Assembly: GCF_014837035.1 (NCBI RefSeq)
Contig: NZ_JACSPS010000003.1
Span: 248,001 to 312,000, forward strand
DNA length: 64,000 nt
Direction of reading: 5' to 3'
DNA from: Kaistella pullorum
GTDB lineage: Bacteria > Bacteroidota > Bacteroidia > Flavobacteriales > Weeksellaceae
The position numbers were made by a program, and so were the translations under genes. Below are positions 35,328-46,700 of the stretch, in pieces. The stretch's first letter is position 1; each line of letters begins with the position of its first letter. A model generated the notes under the pieces. That model saw nothing but the letters and a program-made list of their open reading frames with translations. It did no database searches and was not told the DNA's origin.

Positions 35328-38300
35328 TTATTTTACAATCTTTCGTGAAATTATTTCGCCGTTGCGAACTATTTTAAGAATATAGATACCTTTAAGAAGT
35401 TCTTGCGTATCTATTCTGACACTGCGGGAGTTGGGCTTTAGATGTCCTGTGAGTCTACCGCTCAGGTCGTAGATAAAGACTTCCGAAACTTCCTTAATTG
35501 ATTTTAACCAATAACATTCACCATCACGGTAAACCAATAAACCTGAATCTTCACTTTCTGCCGTCAGTACCCGCTCTTCACGGTAAACAATCTGGAATCT
35601 TCCTTCAGTTTCACCTTTTTCTGCATCAAATACATAAGGATTTTCTGAAAGATTGGTGAGGCTTCCGGTCACAGTATCTTTTAAAAAGATGTGCTGGCCG
35701 TTTGCAAAGATGCCTTCCGTTTTATCAAGTACAAGCTTATACTGCCCCTCGGCAAAGTGCGTACTACCCAGCAGCACCGCGTCGGCATCCGAAAATTCAC
35801 GTCGTCCATTAATAGATACTTTTTCGGTCCCCGCGAAAGTGTAAACAACCTCTGAACCGCCCATCACGGGTGAATCGTCCGCAGCAAAGCCGTTATTGCC
35901 CTCCTCAAAATAGACCACGGCTATGTTTGAAGAAAGTCCGCCCGGTGAAACCATATTGAGCCAGAAACGGTTCATTTCCGGGGCAGACTTACCGAAAAAT
36001 CCTATTCCGCTATTTGCCGTACGGATACTGTTACTGAAGACCAGTGTTTTAGACGCTGGGTATACCCGTGCCATAAATCCCTGCGCCATCGGTACGTAAC
36101 GTGTGGGAAAAAGCTGCGTCGATGTACCCGGATCACCCTGGGCTTTTGTGGGCGTAAGACTTACTGCATTAAATTGTGCGTAAGCCAATCCGTCATAACC
36201 CGAACCTTCCTGAGCGTACCTGTTATTGGCTGTGCTGTCCCAAAAATAAAAGGTTGAACTCAAACCACTGGAATCACCACCATTTAAATTGTAGAATGCC
36301 ACCAAGTCAATATTGGATGGGTACGGATTTCCTATCAGATTATACCCTCGCACCATAGCAGACGGAAAAGTAACCCCGGGCGCACTGTTCACCGCATTGA
36401 AAATTAACGGCGTTCCTCCCACAGAAATCCCGTTTACCGGCACACCCTTAAAGACTGCTTTCACTTCTGTAACCGAATTGGCAACCTGAGAATAAACAGG
36501 CTCTTTCACAGCCAGTGCCCGTCCGGGGATATAGGCTCCAGTGGATTCATAGAAATGGTTATTTGATTGGTTATGATAGAGCACGTGAGGAGGAGTGATA
36601 CCACTGTAAATCCCGTTTTTTAGGTTCACGCCCTCGACCGGTGATATGACGAAGTTGTACTGGTTTCGGTCCGTTTGTGGCGGAATCGGCACGGAAAGAT
36701 TGATTTTTCTTTCCGCCGTAAATGTTCCTGTACCACTGTTTACACCGCCATCATTTAATTGCACGAGACCCGCACCACTTTCCACGATGATTTCGCCGTC
36801 ATTTATAATGAAATCGGTGACAGTAAACGATGTATTTTCTTTCACAATCAGTTTGCCGCTACTGTTTATTTCGCACTGGCAAACCTGTAGATCGGCGTTC
36901 GCTGCAGTTTCAAAAATACCATTGATTACTGCCCTGTCTGTTGGCTGAGGAGCTGAAGGCAACCATGATGCTCCATTCCACACTTTAGGTTTTAATCCCG
37001 AACTGGTAATGCGGATGTCATCAATAATCCAGGATTCATTGACGGCATTATTCTGTGCGGTAACCCGTACCAGCAAAGAATTTACCTGAGGAATTCCCGT
37101 GATTTCCAACGCACTGCATTTCGTTCCGGCTTCGGAAGATTTAAAATAGGTCAGGTTCTGATTGCTTTGATAAAGACGCATTGCGTCACCGGTTCTCTCA
37201 CTGTTAAAACTCCACGCTACATTCATATCATTGGAGACGATTTTTGCCTGAGGATACCAGTTAGCTCCCCCGTCGGGACTGATTTCAACCAAGACAAAAT
37301 CGATTTTGTCTGCATCTAAAATATCCGGCCCCGGATCCTGATTCTTGCTGTCCATTCCGTTGCTTTTACTTCCAAGAGAAAAGCCTGCAACTTTTAGACT
37401 TACCGAAACGTCAGTGTACGCAGAAGTATTCACCGGACCGAAAGTAAACCTGATCCCTGAAGCTGTTTCACCCACGGGATCAGCCCCTTGGATCCGGTAA
37501 CCGCGTGAACCATGCGAGAACAGATTATTGACTTTCGGCGCGTCATTGCTTCCACTTTTGCCGGAAGAAAAATCGGAAGAGGTGCCGGGCGGAATGGCAC
37601 CAATGTTTTCTTTAGTGAAAATCAATTCATTGTCAGAAGGTAACGTTTCAAAATCCTGCTGCGCAATAATGATTTCACCGGGTGAACTGCAATACACAGC
37701 GCCGCCGCGGAGGGCAAAAGTAAACGGGTTCGAAGCCTGATCATTGTTGGTAATTGTCACAGTGGCATCTTTTGTCCCAATCGAGGTGGGTTTAAAAATA
37801 ATACTGAACGATACAGACTGATTCTGACTTAAAACAGTATTAGGTGGCGGTGCTCCTGCGACAGAAAACGCAGTTGCGTCCGCCCCCGAGATCGAAACTG
37901 AATTTATAGTAAGCGGCGCACCGCCCAGATTTAATATTTCGAAGGATTTTGTCTGGCTGTTGCCGATATTCTGCGTTGCGAAGAGCGTATTATTCAGCCC
38001 GCTCGGCATGCTGCTGCCATTAGCGATTGAAGATCCGTTGCCCAACACTTTTATCTTTGCCAGGCCTGGCGTTACGGAGCCCGTGAGAGAAACAGTTTTG
38101 TCCACCGCGGACGTTGAGCTCAGTGTCACCGTTCCGGTATAGGTGCCTACAGGTAAACCGTCTTTTAGACGGACATATATAGTTTTGTCAGTTACGGCAC
38201 CGCTCTGGTTTTTGCTCAGAACCACCGTCGTCCACGGCGCCACATTGTTATTGTCATAGGCTTGGTTGGTCGAAATTTCCCAGTTAGCCGATGCAGAGAC

Positions 38301-40139
38301 GGTGATGGCAGCCGCAAGATTGTTTCCGTTCACCTTAAAACTCTGCAGCGCAGATGGACCCTGTGCAAAAGCATACGCAAATCCACTCAGGGAAGTTTTA
38401 TCAATGTTTATTACCGGCTGGGTCACAACTGCTTTTACCTGAAATGTATAAAGTGGTGTATCCGGATCGTCACTGGCGATTTGCACAGTTTCCGTGTGGG
38501 TTCCGGGCACGGTACTGTTGAATTTTACTTTGAAGGAGGTATTGGAAAAAGCGTTCACACTGGCGGACGCGGGTTGTGCGGAAACAGTAAAATCTTGAGC
38601 TCCGCTGAGCACGGTTACGGCGGGATTGGTCAGATTTAATGTGGCGGAACCTGCATTTCGGATTTCAAAAGTTCTTTCAATATCGGTTCCTCCTATCATT
38701 GTTCCGAAATCAGTGCCGTCAGCTGTCGTGGGCGTCGAGTCACCATTCGGGATGGTGATTGAATTTCCCTGTATGGTGATATTAGGCTGCGGGGTACCGG
38801 TGAAACAAGTCCAGGTGACATCATCAATTTTTATCTGAGCACCAATTGTTCTAAGTTCAAACTGAATATTTCCGGGCAGATTTACATCGATAGCATAATT
38901 CTGAACATTATCACTCGAAGGATTTACGGTAATGTCCGATCCTACTTGCATTCCATTAACCCAGACTTGTATAGTTCGAGAATTTGAATTAGCAAAAGCT
39001 TTCACGAAGTTGAAACTGAAATTTCCTACACCGTTTGATGATGTTGGACCCGCTAGGCTGCCATTTCCGTTATAAGTAATCGCTTTGCCGTTGAGCATCT
39101 GATCAGTTCTGGCATTTACCGCACTCCAGGTTCCTCCACTTCCTGTCCATGACCGGGAAAGGTATTGGTCGGGGTTTGGTGTAGTGGGGATGCTTGCAAA
39201 ATCTTCACTATAATTACAAGGTGGTGACAGTGTTGTACAACTCGCCTGCGGTTCACCAATAAGTTTATAATCAATGTCGCTTCCAGAATTTGTGTAAGAC
39301 CATATTTTAAAATAGTAGGTGGTGGCTGGTGCGAGAGAAGACGATAAAAAATTTTGGATGCCCTGACTTACATTTTGGACGCCCGCGCCATTAGCAACAG
39401 GATTACCGTCAACCGGATCTGTGATGACTGAATATGACGTACTACTCCATTTTACCAGATATCCATCCGGCGGTATGGTACCTGCTGCATCTGCCCATGA
39501 TAGCTGAATAGAGTTGCTGTTGCTGGCTGAACAGCTGAAGGATGAAGGAAAACCACTGGGCTCCGGCTTCTTTACGGTCGATAAAACGGTTCCGTTAAAT
39601 GCAAAATCATTAATACTAAATGTACCACCACCAGCAGAAGCTCCCCATCCGTAAACCCTAAAGGTAAGAGCCGCTGTAATATTCTGAAATATGGGAGCGC
39701 TTAAACTAATAGTTCCACCAGCCGCTGAGGGCGTACCTAAGTCCGATGTAAAACTATCTAAGCTTGAGCGGATTGCAAACGATACAGGACCAGTGCCGGA
39801 AGACTGTGCAGTATAAGCAAAACCACTGAAATTTATTTTAAAACCAGGATTGGGCGTCAGAGTGAACTCAAAATAATCATTGGCATCCAACAAGGTACTG
39901 TTCCAACCTGAGGCGTTATATCTGTCATTCGCATTACTTGCTGATATACCACTTCCCCGGCCAATTCCGGAAACTGTGATATTTGCCGCAACAGTCTGTC
40001 CGGCGGTGTAGGGATTGGCCGTGCTCGGATTTGTTCCTGTTATCGGATTACTGAATAGAATCTGGCCGCTGAAGTTCATAGAAAACATCAAACTAAAGAA
40101 TGCACTAAACCTTAAAATACCGCGTAAATATTTTTTCAT
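35328..40139 (-). CDS. Giant T9SS-secreted choice-of-anchor D protein D
   Basis: A 1603-residue protein from ATG 40139 (an upstream in-frame ATG at 40160 would place seven residues before the signal peptide). Signal peptide ends NFSGQ. Then come a jelly-roll-like domain (about 25-190), an FN3-like domain (about 200-310), a second beta-sandwich, and two choice-of-anchor-D (ASPM/SPD-2/Hydin-like) domains at about 450-575 and 693-808 (each with the pattern GT/FEI-N-G-L-I-V). A choice-of-anchor-J-like region follows (about 820-1045). The shared module runs from about 1050 (RGYNLIGNPYPSNIDLV, MAQGFMARVYP, GETEGRFQIVYREE) to the T9SS sorting domain (VFIYDLSGRLTGHLKPN, ISRKIVK). It is head-to-head with the 40466 gene. 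Confidence 0.9.
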   Translation of the reverse strand: MKKYLRGILRFSAFFSLMFSMNFSGQILFSNPITGTNPSTANPYTAGQTVAANITVSGIGRGSGISASNANDRYNASGWNSTLLDANDYFEFTLTPNPGFKINFSGFAYTAQSSGTGPVSFAIRSSLDSFTSDLGTPSAAGGTISLSAPIFQNITAALTFRVYGWGASAGGGTFSINDFAFNGTVLSTVKKPEPSGFPSSFSCSASNSNSIQLSWADAAGTIPPDGYLVKWSSTSYSVITDPVDGNPVANGAGVQNVSQGIQNFLSSSLAPATTYYFKIWSYTNSGSDIDYKLIGEPQASCTTLSPPCNYSEDFASIPTTPNPDQYLSRSWTGSGGTWSAVNARTDQMLNGKAITYNGNGSLAGPTSSNGVGNFSFNFVKAFANSNSRTIQVWVNGMQVGSDITVNPSSDNVQNYAIDVNLPGNIQFELRTIGAQIKIDDVTWTCFTGTPQPNITIQGNSITIPNGDSTPTTADGTDFGTMIGGTDIERTFEIRNAGSATLNLTNPAVTVLSGAQDFTVSAQPASASVNAFSNTSFKVKFNSTVPGTHTETVQIASDDPDTPLYTFQVKAVVTQPVINIDKTSLSGFAYAFAQGPSALQSFKVNGNNLAAAITVSASANWEISTNQAYDNNNVAPWTTVVLSKNQSGAVTDKTIYVRLKDGLPVGTYTGTVTLSSTSAVDKTVSLTGSVTPGLAKIKVLGNGSSIANGSSMPSGLNNTLFATQNIGNSQTKSFEILNLGGAPLTINSVSISGADATAFSVAGAPPPNTVLSQNQSVSFSIIFKPTSIGTKDATVTITNNDQASNPFTFALRGGAVYCSSPGEIIIAQQDFETLPSDNELIFTKENIGAIPPGTSSDFSSGKSGSNDAPKVNNLFSHGSRGYRIQGADPVGETASGIRFTFGPVNTSAYTDVSVSLKVAGFSLGSKSNGMDSKNQDPGPDILDADKIDFVLVEISPDGGANWYPQAKIVSNDMNVAWSFNSERTGDAMRLYQSNQNLTYFKSSEAGTKCSALEITGIPQVNSLLVRVTAQNNAVNESWIIDDIRITSSGLKPKVWNGASWLPSAPQPTDRAVINGIFETAANADLQVCQCEINSSGKLIVKENTSFTVTDFIINDGEIIVESGAGLVQLNDGGVNSGTGTFTAERKINLSVPIPPQTDRNQYNFVISPVEGVNLKNGIYSGITPPHVLYHNQSNNHFYESTGAYIPGRALAVKEPVYSQVANSVTEVKAVFKGVPVNGISVGGTPLIFNAVNSAPGVTFPSAMVRGYNLIGNPYPSNIDLVAFYNLNGGDSSGLSSTFYFWDSTANNRYAQEGSGYDGLAYAQFNAVSLTPTKAQGDPGTSTQLFPTRYVPMAQGFMARVYPASKTLVFSNSIRTANSGIGFFGKSAPEMNRFWLNMVSPGGLSSNIAVVYFEEGNNGFAADDSPVMGGSEVVYTFAGTEKVSINGRREFSDADAVLLGSTHFAEGQYKLVLDKTEGIFANGQHIFLKDTVTGSLTNLSENPYVFDAEKGETEGRFQIVYREERVLTAESEDSGLLVYRDGECYWLKSIKEVSEVFIYDLSGRLTGHLKPNSRSVRIDTQELLKGIYILKIVRNGEIISRKIVK

Positions 40140-40157
40140 CTCATTTGTGTTTACTAT

Positions 40158-40165
40158 CAAAATTA
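40158..40165 (-). promoter_or_regulatory. Candidate -7 box for giant D
   Basis: TAATTTTG on the minus strand 18 bases before the ATG at 40139 fits TAnnTTTG. No -33 box seen. Confidence 0.4.
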
Positions 40166-40441
40166 CAAAATCGCGGCACCAGCTTTTACCGTTTTTACAC
40201 GGTTACTTTCATGATGAATAACGGTTACAGACAAACGACCAAGTGCAGAAAAATACCGATTAATACAGCAACCCATTGTTGTGATTAAACAGAGCGCTTT
40301 ACCCCCTATGTTTTAATAGATCTGAAATGATACTTTATCTCTTAATACGATAGCTTACCTATACCCAAAAACCATTAGAATGTATTCAATGAAAATCATT
40401 AGGATAGACACGTTAAATCACCCGTATATTTTTAAAAATCA

Positions 40442-40449
40442 TATCTTTG
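40442..40449 (+). promoter_or_regulatory. Candidate -7 box for the 40466-40794 unit
   Basis: TATCTTTG, the same octamer as in front of the paralogous small gene at 19507, lies 16 bases before the ATG at 40466. A TACCCAAAA half-site at 40372-40380 matches the left half of the palindromes at 49063 and 53507, without the right half. Confidence 0.5.
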
Positions 40450-40465
40450 CGCAAAGTATTATTGT

Positions 40466-40741
40466 ATGCATAAAGGCATTTACGCGCTCCTTATCATTTG
40501 CTTTTCGGCGGGTACTGCCTTTGCGCAAAACCGTTTCAGCGAAAGTGAAAATAGTGATGAAGCATTTTATGAAAAACCGACGGAAGCCTATTCCGGTCCC
40601 GGAGATGACGATTCAGACGGAGATCTCGAGGAGGATGATCCGCTTCCTACTCCTATAAACGATTATCTACCACTGCTGGGCCTCGCTGGCACCGGAATTA
40701 TTCTTTTGACACATTACAGACAGCGGCTGCGAACGAAATAG
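40466..40741 (+). CDS. Small PID-CTERM-like membrane protein (paralogue 2)
   Basis: A 91-residue protein with signal peptide ending TAFAQ (residue 21), a strongly acidic spacer (DDDSDGDLEEDDP), then LPTPINDYLPLLGLAGTGII with one hydrophobic helix and a basic tail HYRQRLRTK. It matches the 19244-19507 protein in order of segments and in the core PxPI(D/N)DYLPLL-x(2)-AG-x-G. Here aspartate of PID is asparagine. It is followed 52 bases later by giant E on the same strand, so the two are probably co-transcribed. Architecture resembles PEP-CTERM-type sorting tails; function unknown. No exosortase gene is visible in the window. Confidence 0.75.
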   Translation: MHKGIYALLIICFSAGTAFAQNRFSESENSDEAFYEKPTEAYSGPGDDDSDGDLEEDDPLPTPINDYLPLLGLAGTGIILLTHYRQRLRTK

Positions 40742-40793
40742 CTGTATTGCAAAAATCCCTGTTTCCATTTTTCCCAACCATTTTACATCCGTT

Positions 40794-43700
40794 ATGAAGA
40801 AAATACTATTTGTTGTTCTCGCTTTTTTGTCGGCACTCTGTTTTTCACAGGCACTTTCCGGCACATATATCATCGGCAAGTCCCAGCCCGCGCCTTTCAA
40901 CACGATTACAGCGGCAATTAACCGAATCAACACAGTGGGTGTAAGTGGCCCAGTAACCTTCCTGCTGAATGATGACAATTACAACAATACGACAGGTGAG
41001 AGTTTTCCAATTAAAATATTGCAGTTTGCCGGTACAAGTTCCTCAAATACCTTGCGCATCAAGCCAAATACAGGAAAGGATGTCACCGTTTCCGCTGTAA
41101 ACATCAACGATTATACGGGTGTCCCTGCCGTATTTCACCTCGAAGGTGCGGATAATATTATCATAGACGGCTCAAACGTAAACGGTGGAACCTCGCGAAA
41201 TCTTACGATAAGTAACAATGACGGAGTAGAATATGTAGCCAGAACTGCCGTTTGGATCTCCTCAACAGGAACTAATAATGCCAGTAACGTACGCATCAGC
41301 CACACCAGACTGCAGGTGCAGAACAGAAACCAACCGGGCATTCAGTTGTCGGGCGTATTTGTAGGAAACAATGCAATTGGGAGTAATAATCAGCTGGGTG
41401 GCGGCATGGCTACAGCAGCACATAACAGTCTCACCTTTAGTAGTAATGAATTCATCAATGTAAGGCAAGGAATTATAGTGAACGGCAGTGACAATAGCAG
41501 CCTCAAAACATCCAATATCACCATAAGCGGTAACCAGATGGGAAGTAGCATTGACGCGCAGAAACCCAATGTACCTGTACAGATTTCGAACGCCGCGAAT
41601 GTCACTATCGCGGATAACCGTTTAACCGGTTTTGCAAATACAAGCAGTTCAAACAGTCAGCTTGGTCTTTATGTAGAAAACGGAAGCCAGATCTTTATCA
41701 GAAAAAATATTTTTGAGGATTTCAAGACAACCGGATCTTACCGGGGACGCGTCATCAGTATCGGCGGATCGAGCAGTCAGGTTGAAGTAACGGAGAATAA
41801 GATCAGTAACGTCCGCAATGAGCAGGGCGGCCCCATTTATGGCATTGAAGTTAATATTTCAGCAGCCTCGACAGGTGTTTCTCTGGCAAACAATTTCATC
41901 GGTAATATTGCGAGTAACGGAGGTTCTACTAATTCTGCCCACGGCATCTACATCACCAATGGTACCGGAACAAAAATTTACCATAATACGGTAGCCATGA
42001 ACACGCCACAGGTCGGATGGTCATCTGCACTCTATATTGCAGGCGGCTCCGGCTTTGATGTCCGCAATAACATATTTACGAACAGTTCTACAACGCAAAG
42101 CTACGCGCTTTACTCAGAGGTTGCTGCAAATGCTTTTACAGCGATTAATTATAATAATTACCGTGCGCATACTGTTGGATTTTTAGGAGGACAGCAGACA
42201 ACCCTCGCAAACTGGCGAAATGCCACCGGGAAAGACCAAAATTCACTGAATGTTCTACCTGCCTATACTGGGATTGATGACCTTCACCTGCTACCTGCAA
42301 ATAATCCCGAGTTAGATAACAAAGGGCAGGCATTACCTGCTGTAACTATAGACATTGACCAACAGGCTCGTAGCACCACATCTCCGGATATGGGCGCTGA
42401 CGAATTTTCGGTACCGGCTACAGAACCAACTTCTCCAGCCTCTAAAGTAACTTTCAGAAATGTTACCGCCTCAGGTTTTACGATAGACTGGACCATTCCC
42501 ATCAAAGCAAACAGCTTGGTGGTAATGAGTGCAGTGACTGAGGTAAATTCAGCACCGACTGACGGCACAGATTATACGGCCAACCCTATTTTCGGATCTG
42601 GATCGCAGACCGGAACGGGAAATTTTGTCGTGTATTCGGGTAGCGGTACTTCGGTGGATGTATCGAATCTAAATCCCAATACCCTCTACCACGTTGCGGT
42701 CTTTACATTTAACGGAGCTGGACCAACATCTAATTATCGAATTACATCACCAGCACGTGGCGAGCAGCGGACGCTCAATGCGACCCTGGGCTGGCAGATC
42801 CTGAGCATGAACAATTTGCACAGGATTGATTTTGACACCACTGTGAGCGGCGTGAATCTAGACCGGTTCGTTGGAAGCGGTTTTGACAGAACCCCGGTTA
42901 CAGGTAAACTGAATTCCAATTCGTGGTCAGTGATGGGTCTTGCCGACGGCAATTTACCTTTAGGTGGTGTTAATACCAACCCCGGTTTTGGACGCGGCAG
43001 CAGCAACGGTGGTGTGTCCGCGGGAGGGATCTATGCCTATAATGTTGCGACAAACAATGCGGCCCTTGGGGTACAACCTACGGCCAATGACTTCAATTCC
43101 GGCTCCATGACGCTGAGAATGCAAAACCAAACGTCAGCACCCATCACATCGCTGAGCATCGGTTATAAAGTGTACATCTACAATGACCAGCCTGGCTCGT
43201 CCAGCTTCAATTTCAGTCACTCGGCAGACAACAGCACATTCACGAACGTGAGCCAACTCAATGTTACTTCACCTGCCACAGCAGACGAAGCACCTTCGTG
43301 GAAAGCAAGTTACCGGGTGGTTACGGTGACAGGTCTTAATATAAACCCTAACGAATATTATTATTTTAAATGGACAGGTAACACGGTAACAGCGGGAGCG
43401 GCAGACGAATTTGCACTTGACGACATCACTGTTTCAGCTAATCCAGTTAGTAATTTTGCTAATTTTCAGGGTGTGGCGCAGGATTTCGTAGTTCATGGCA
43501 ACGCAGACATGGACGGTAATCTTACAGTGAACGGCCCTCTCACTCTCAGCGCAGGTAAACTTTCAATAAAAAGCAATACGCTTACCATCGGCGGCACAGT
43601 AAACAACACCGTTTCCGGAGGTCTCCGCGGCAGCAGTGCATCTAATCTTACGATTACAGGCACGGGCACAAAAACAATAAGCCTTGACCAAACAACTCAG

Positions 43701-46700
43701 GGAACAACAAACCTTTTGAATAATTTTTCCGTACCGTTTTCGGCCACAAATTCCAATACTGTTGACATCTTCGGCAACATTTCAGTTAACGGGTCACTGA
43801 GTGTAGGTCTTAGCCAGCAGGTAAATCTTGGAACAAACGTACTTTCCGGTAATCTTTCATCCATCAGCATAATTGGCGAACTTCTCACACAGAATACGTC
43901 AGCAACACCCTTCCCTTCCGGAAAAACATTTACAGGAACCGGTACGCTGACCATGAATGCACCAGCGACGGCCCAAACCTTAGTACCCGGAACGTACACC
44001 AACGTCAGTCTAAGATCTGCCGCAGGGACCAACGCAAGCGGAAATCTTACTGTAAATGGGATCTTAAGCCTTCCCAATGCGAATCCTTCAGCAACTAAAG
44101 GCTCATTAGATATGGGAACTTACACCCTTACGATGGGCCCTGAAGCAACAAACGCAGGAGTTGGAGATGTAACCGGTATCATTACGCGAAACAGTTTTGC
44201 CTTTAATGTTCTTTACACCTTCGGGCATCCTGATTCATCAATACTTTTTACCAACTCTGGAACACTTCCAAGCTCAATGAGTGCCAAGGTAATGATTGGC
44301 ACCGCTCCTAACTGGCGTGCAGGTGCCATACAAAGATACTATGACATCATACAAACGGGTGCACAAAATACAAAAGCAGTGATCCGTCAACATTACTTGG
44401 ACTCTGAGCTTAACGGAAACAGTGAACCGAAACTGGTATACTGGGCTAAGACTGAAACTGCCGAAGTCGAGCAAGGCAGATCCAATTTTAATCCGACTGA
44501 AAATTGGGTTGAAATCAGTAATGCGAATATTGGGCTTTACTTTCAAAGCACATTCGGAAAAGTATTTATTACACTGGATGAATATTTAGAAGGTACAGGA
44601 ACGGATCCCCTTGTTCTTGTCTGGAATGGCTCGGTGAGCGACTCCTGGATTACGGCGGCCAACTGGACACCTAACGCAACGCCTTCCCAATCTAGAACTT
44701 TGTACATTCCCGATGCCAGAACTACGGTTAATAACCCGACTTTATTAGAGAAGGGTTTCTCACTGGCAAAAAACCTGATCATTCAGCCGGGCGGCGTCGT
44801 AAACAGTCCAAATACCGCGACACTTCAAATATTTGGAGGAGAAGGAGCCTGGATCAATAACGGAACGTTCAATTCAGGTTCTGGTGATGCTAAAGTTGTT
44901 TTTATGTCAGCAGATGCAACAATGGCCGGAAGCACCGAATTCAACAATCTTGAAGTTGCAGCAAGCGCCTCTCTGCGCGCACTGGAAAACAATTACGCAA
45001 AAATTAACGGAGCGTTTACGAACGGAGGAACGATTTTGTTTGGCCTGACGCCCAACACCGTAGAGTTTTCAGGAACCAATCAGACGATGCCGGTTCCCAA
45101 TGGTGCATCCTTCGCAGCCTATTACAACCTTGTATTTTCAGGAACAGGAACAGTAGTTCCTGCTGATCTGAACGTGCGTGGAAATCTGACGTTTAATAAC
45201 ACAGTAGGTCTGGGTGGAACAACAATCCGACTTACAGGCGAAGAAAACCAGGTGATCAGCGGCAGCTCCGACATCCTATTTAACGATCTCGTTGTCAATA
45301 AGCCTAAAAACAATGTCATTTTAAATAAAGACATCACCATTGGTGGTACACTGAATCTCACCAAAGGCGTCGTGGTTCTCGGTTCCAATAATCTTACTTT
45401 GAGTGACAAAGCGGTACAGGGAACATTTGATATTCCGGCAATGATAGCGGCAGATGGCGCGGGGATGGTCAGAAGACCGTTCACAAGCATTGGCGAATAC
45501 TTCTTCCCTGTTGGAGATCTTTCCGCTACACCAGGGTACAGCCCAATAAGAGTGAAAATCACGTCAGGGACTTTTATACCCGGGGCGTTGCTTAATGTTT
45601 CATTGGCAGATGACATTCATCCTGACAATCACAGCCATGAAAACTATATCAGCAGGTATTGGAAAATTCAACCGGAAGGAATGACAAACACTGTCGCGAC
45701 CGTGACGGCAAATTATCTGACAACCGAATTGCTTGTACCGGAAAATACGATGGCCGCAGCACAGCTGATTGGAAATTTCGACCAGCAAACCAATCCGTGG
45801 AAACGTTTTGCACCCTTAGAGAACCTAACACTTACCGCCGCAGGGGCTGCACTGCCTAGCGGAGAAATATCTTACTTCACAGGAATTAAAGGCGGACCTT
45901 ATATGGTTGAGGTCATTGGTGGTGGAAACTATTGTGAAGGTCAGGAAGCGCTGTTGTCAGCGCAGGTTACCGGCGGCGATATGCCATTCACTTATCAATG
46001 GTCCGATGGTCTGGGAACCGGATCTACCGCAACTGCACCTGCAGCCACAGCCGGAGGGCCGCGCACCTATTCGCTTACTGTGAAAGATGCCAACGGTATT
46101 GCAACGGATAACTCAGCTACGGTAACGATATTACCCGGCGTAAAAGCGGGCACTATATCCATTCCCAATACCGTCGCGTGCGCCTCATATCCACCAGATG
46201 ATATTACGCTCAGCGGAAACAATGAAAGTGTTCTTTACTGGCAAAAATCTTATTTTGAGGATTTCAGTAATTACGAACGAATCGACAGCAACTCCACAAA
46301 GCTTATTGGCCAAATGGCCGGAATAATTACCGGTAAGACATATTTTAGGGCCGTAATAGGAAACGCCAACTGTGGCTTGGCGTATACAAATACTATTATC
46401 GTAGACACAAAAACATCGACTTTTACTGACACGGGTTGGACCAACGGTATACCTGATGTACGCACAGAAGCTGTAATCCTGAATGACCTGATTACCGCTA
46501 ATGACCTGCTTGCATGTCGGCTTACCGTGGCCAATAATGCAAAAGTAACAGTATCGGCCGGAAAAAACATCCTGCTAACGGGCTCGCTGAACGTATCGCC
46601 GGGAGCTACCCTTACAATGGAAAATAATACAAATCTCGTCCAGACAGAAGATGAGGTGAATCACGGTATTATTGCCGTGAAGAGGAACAGTTCGCCACTT

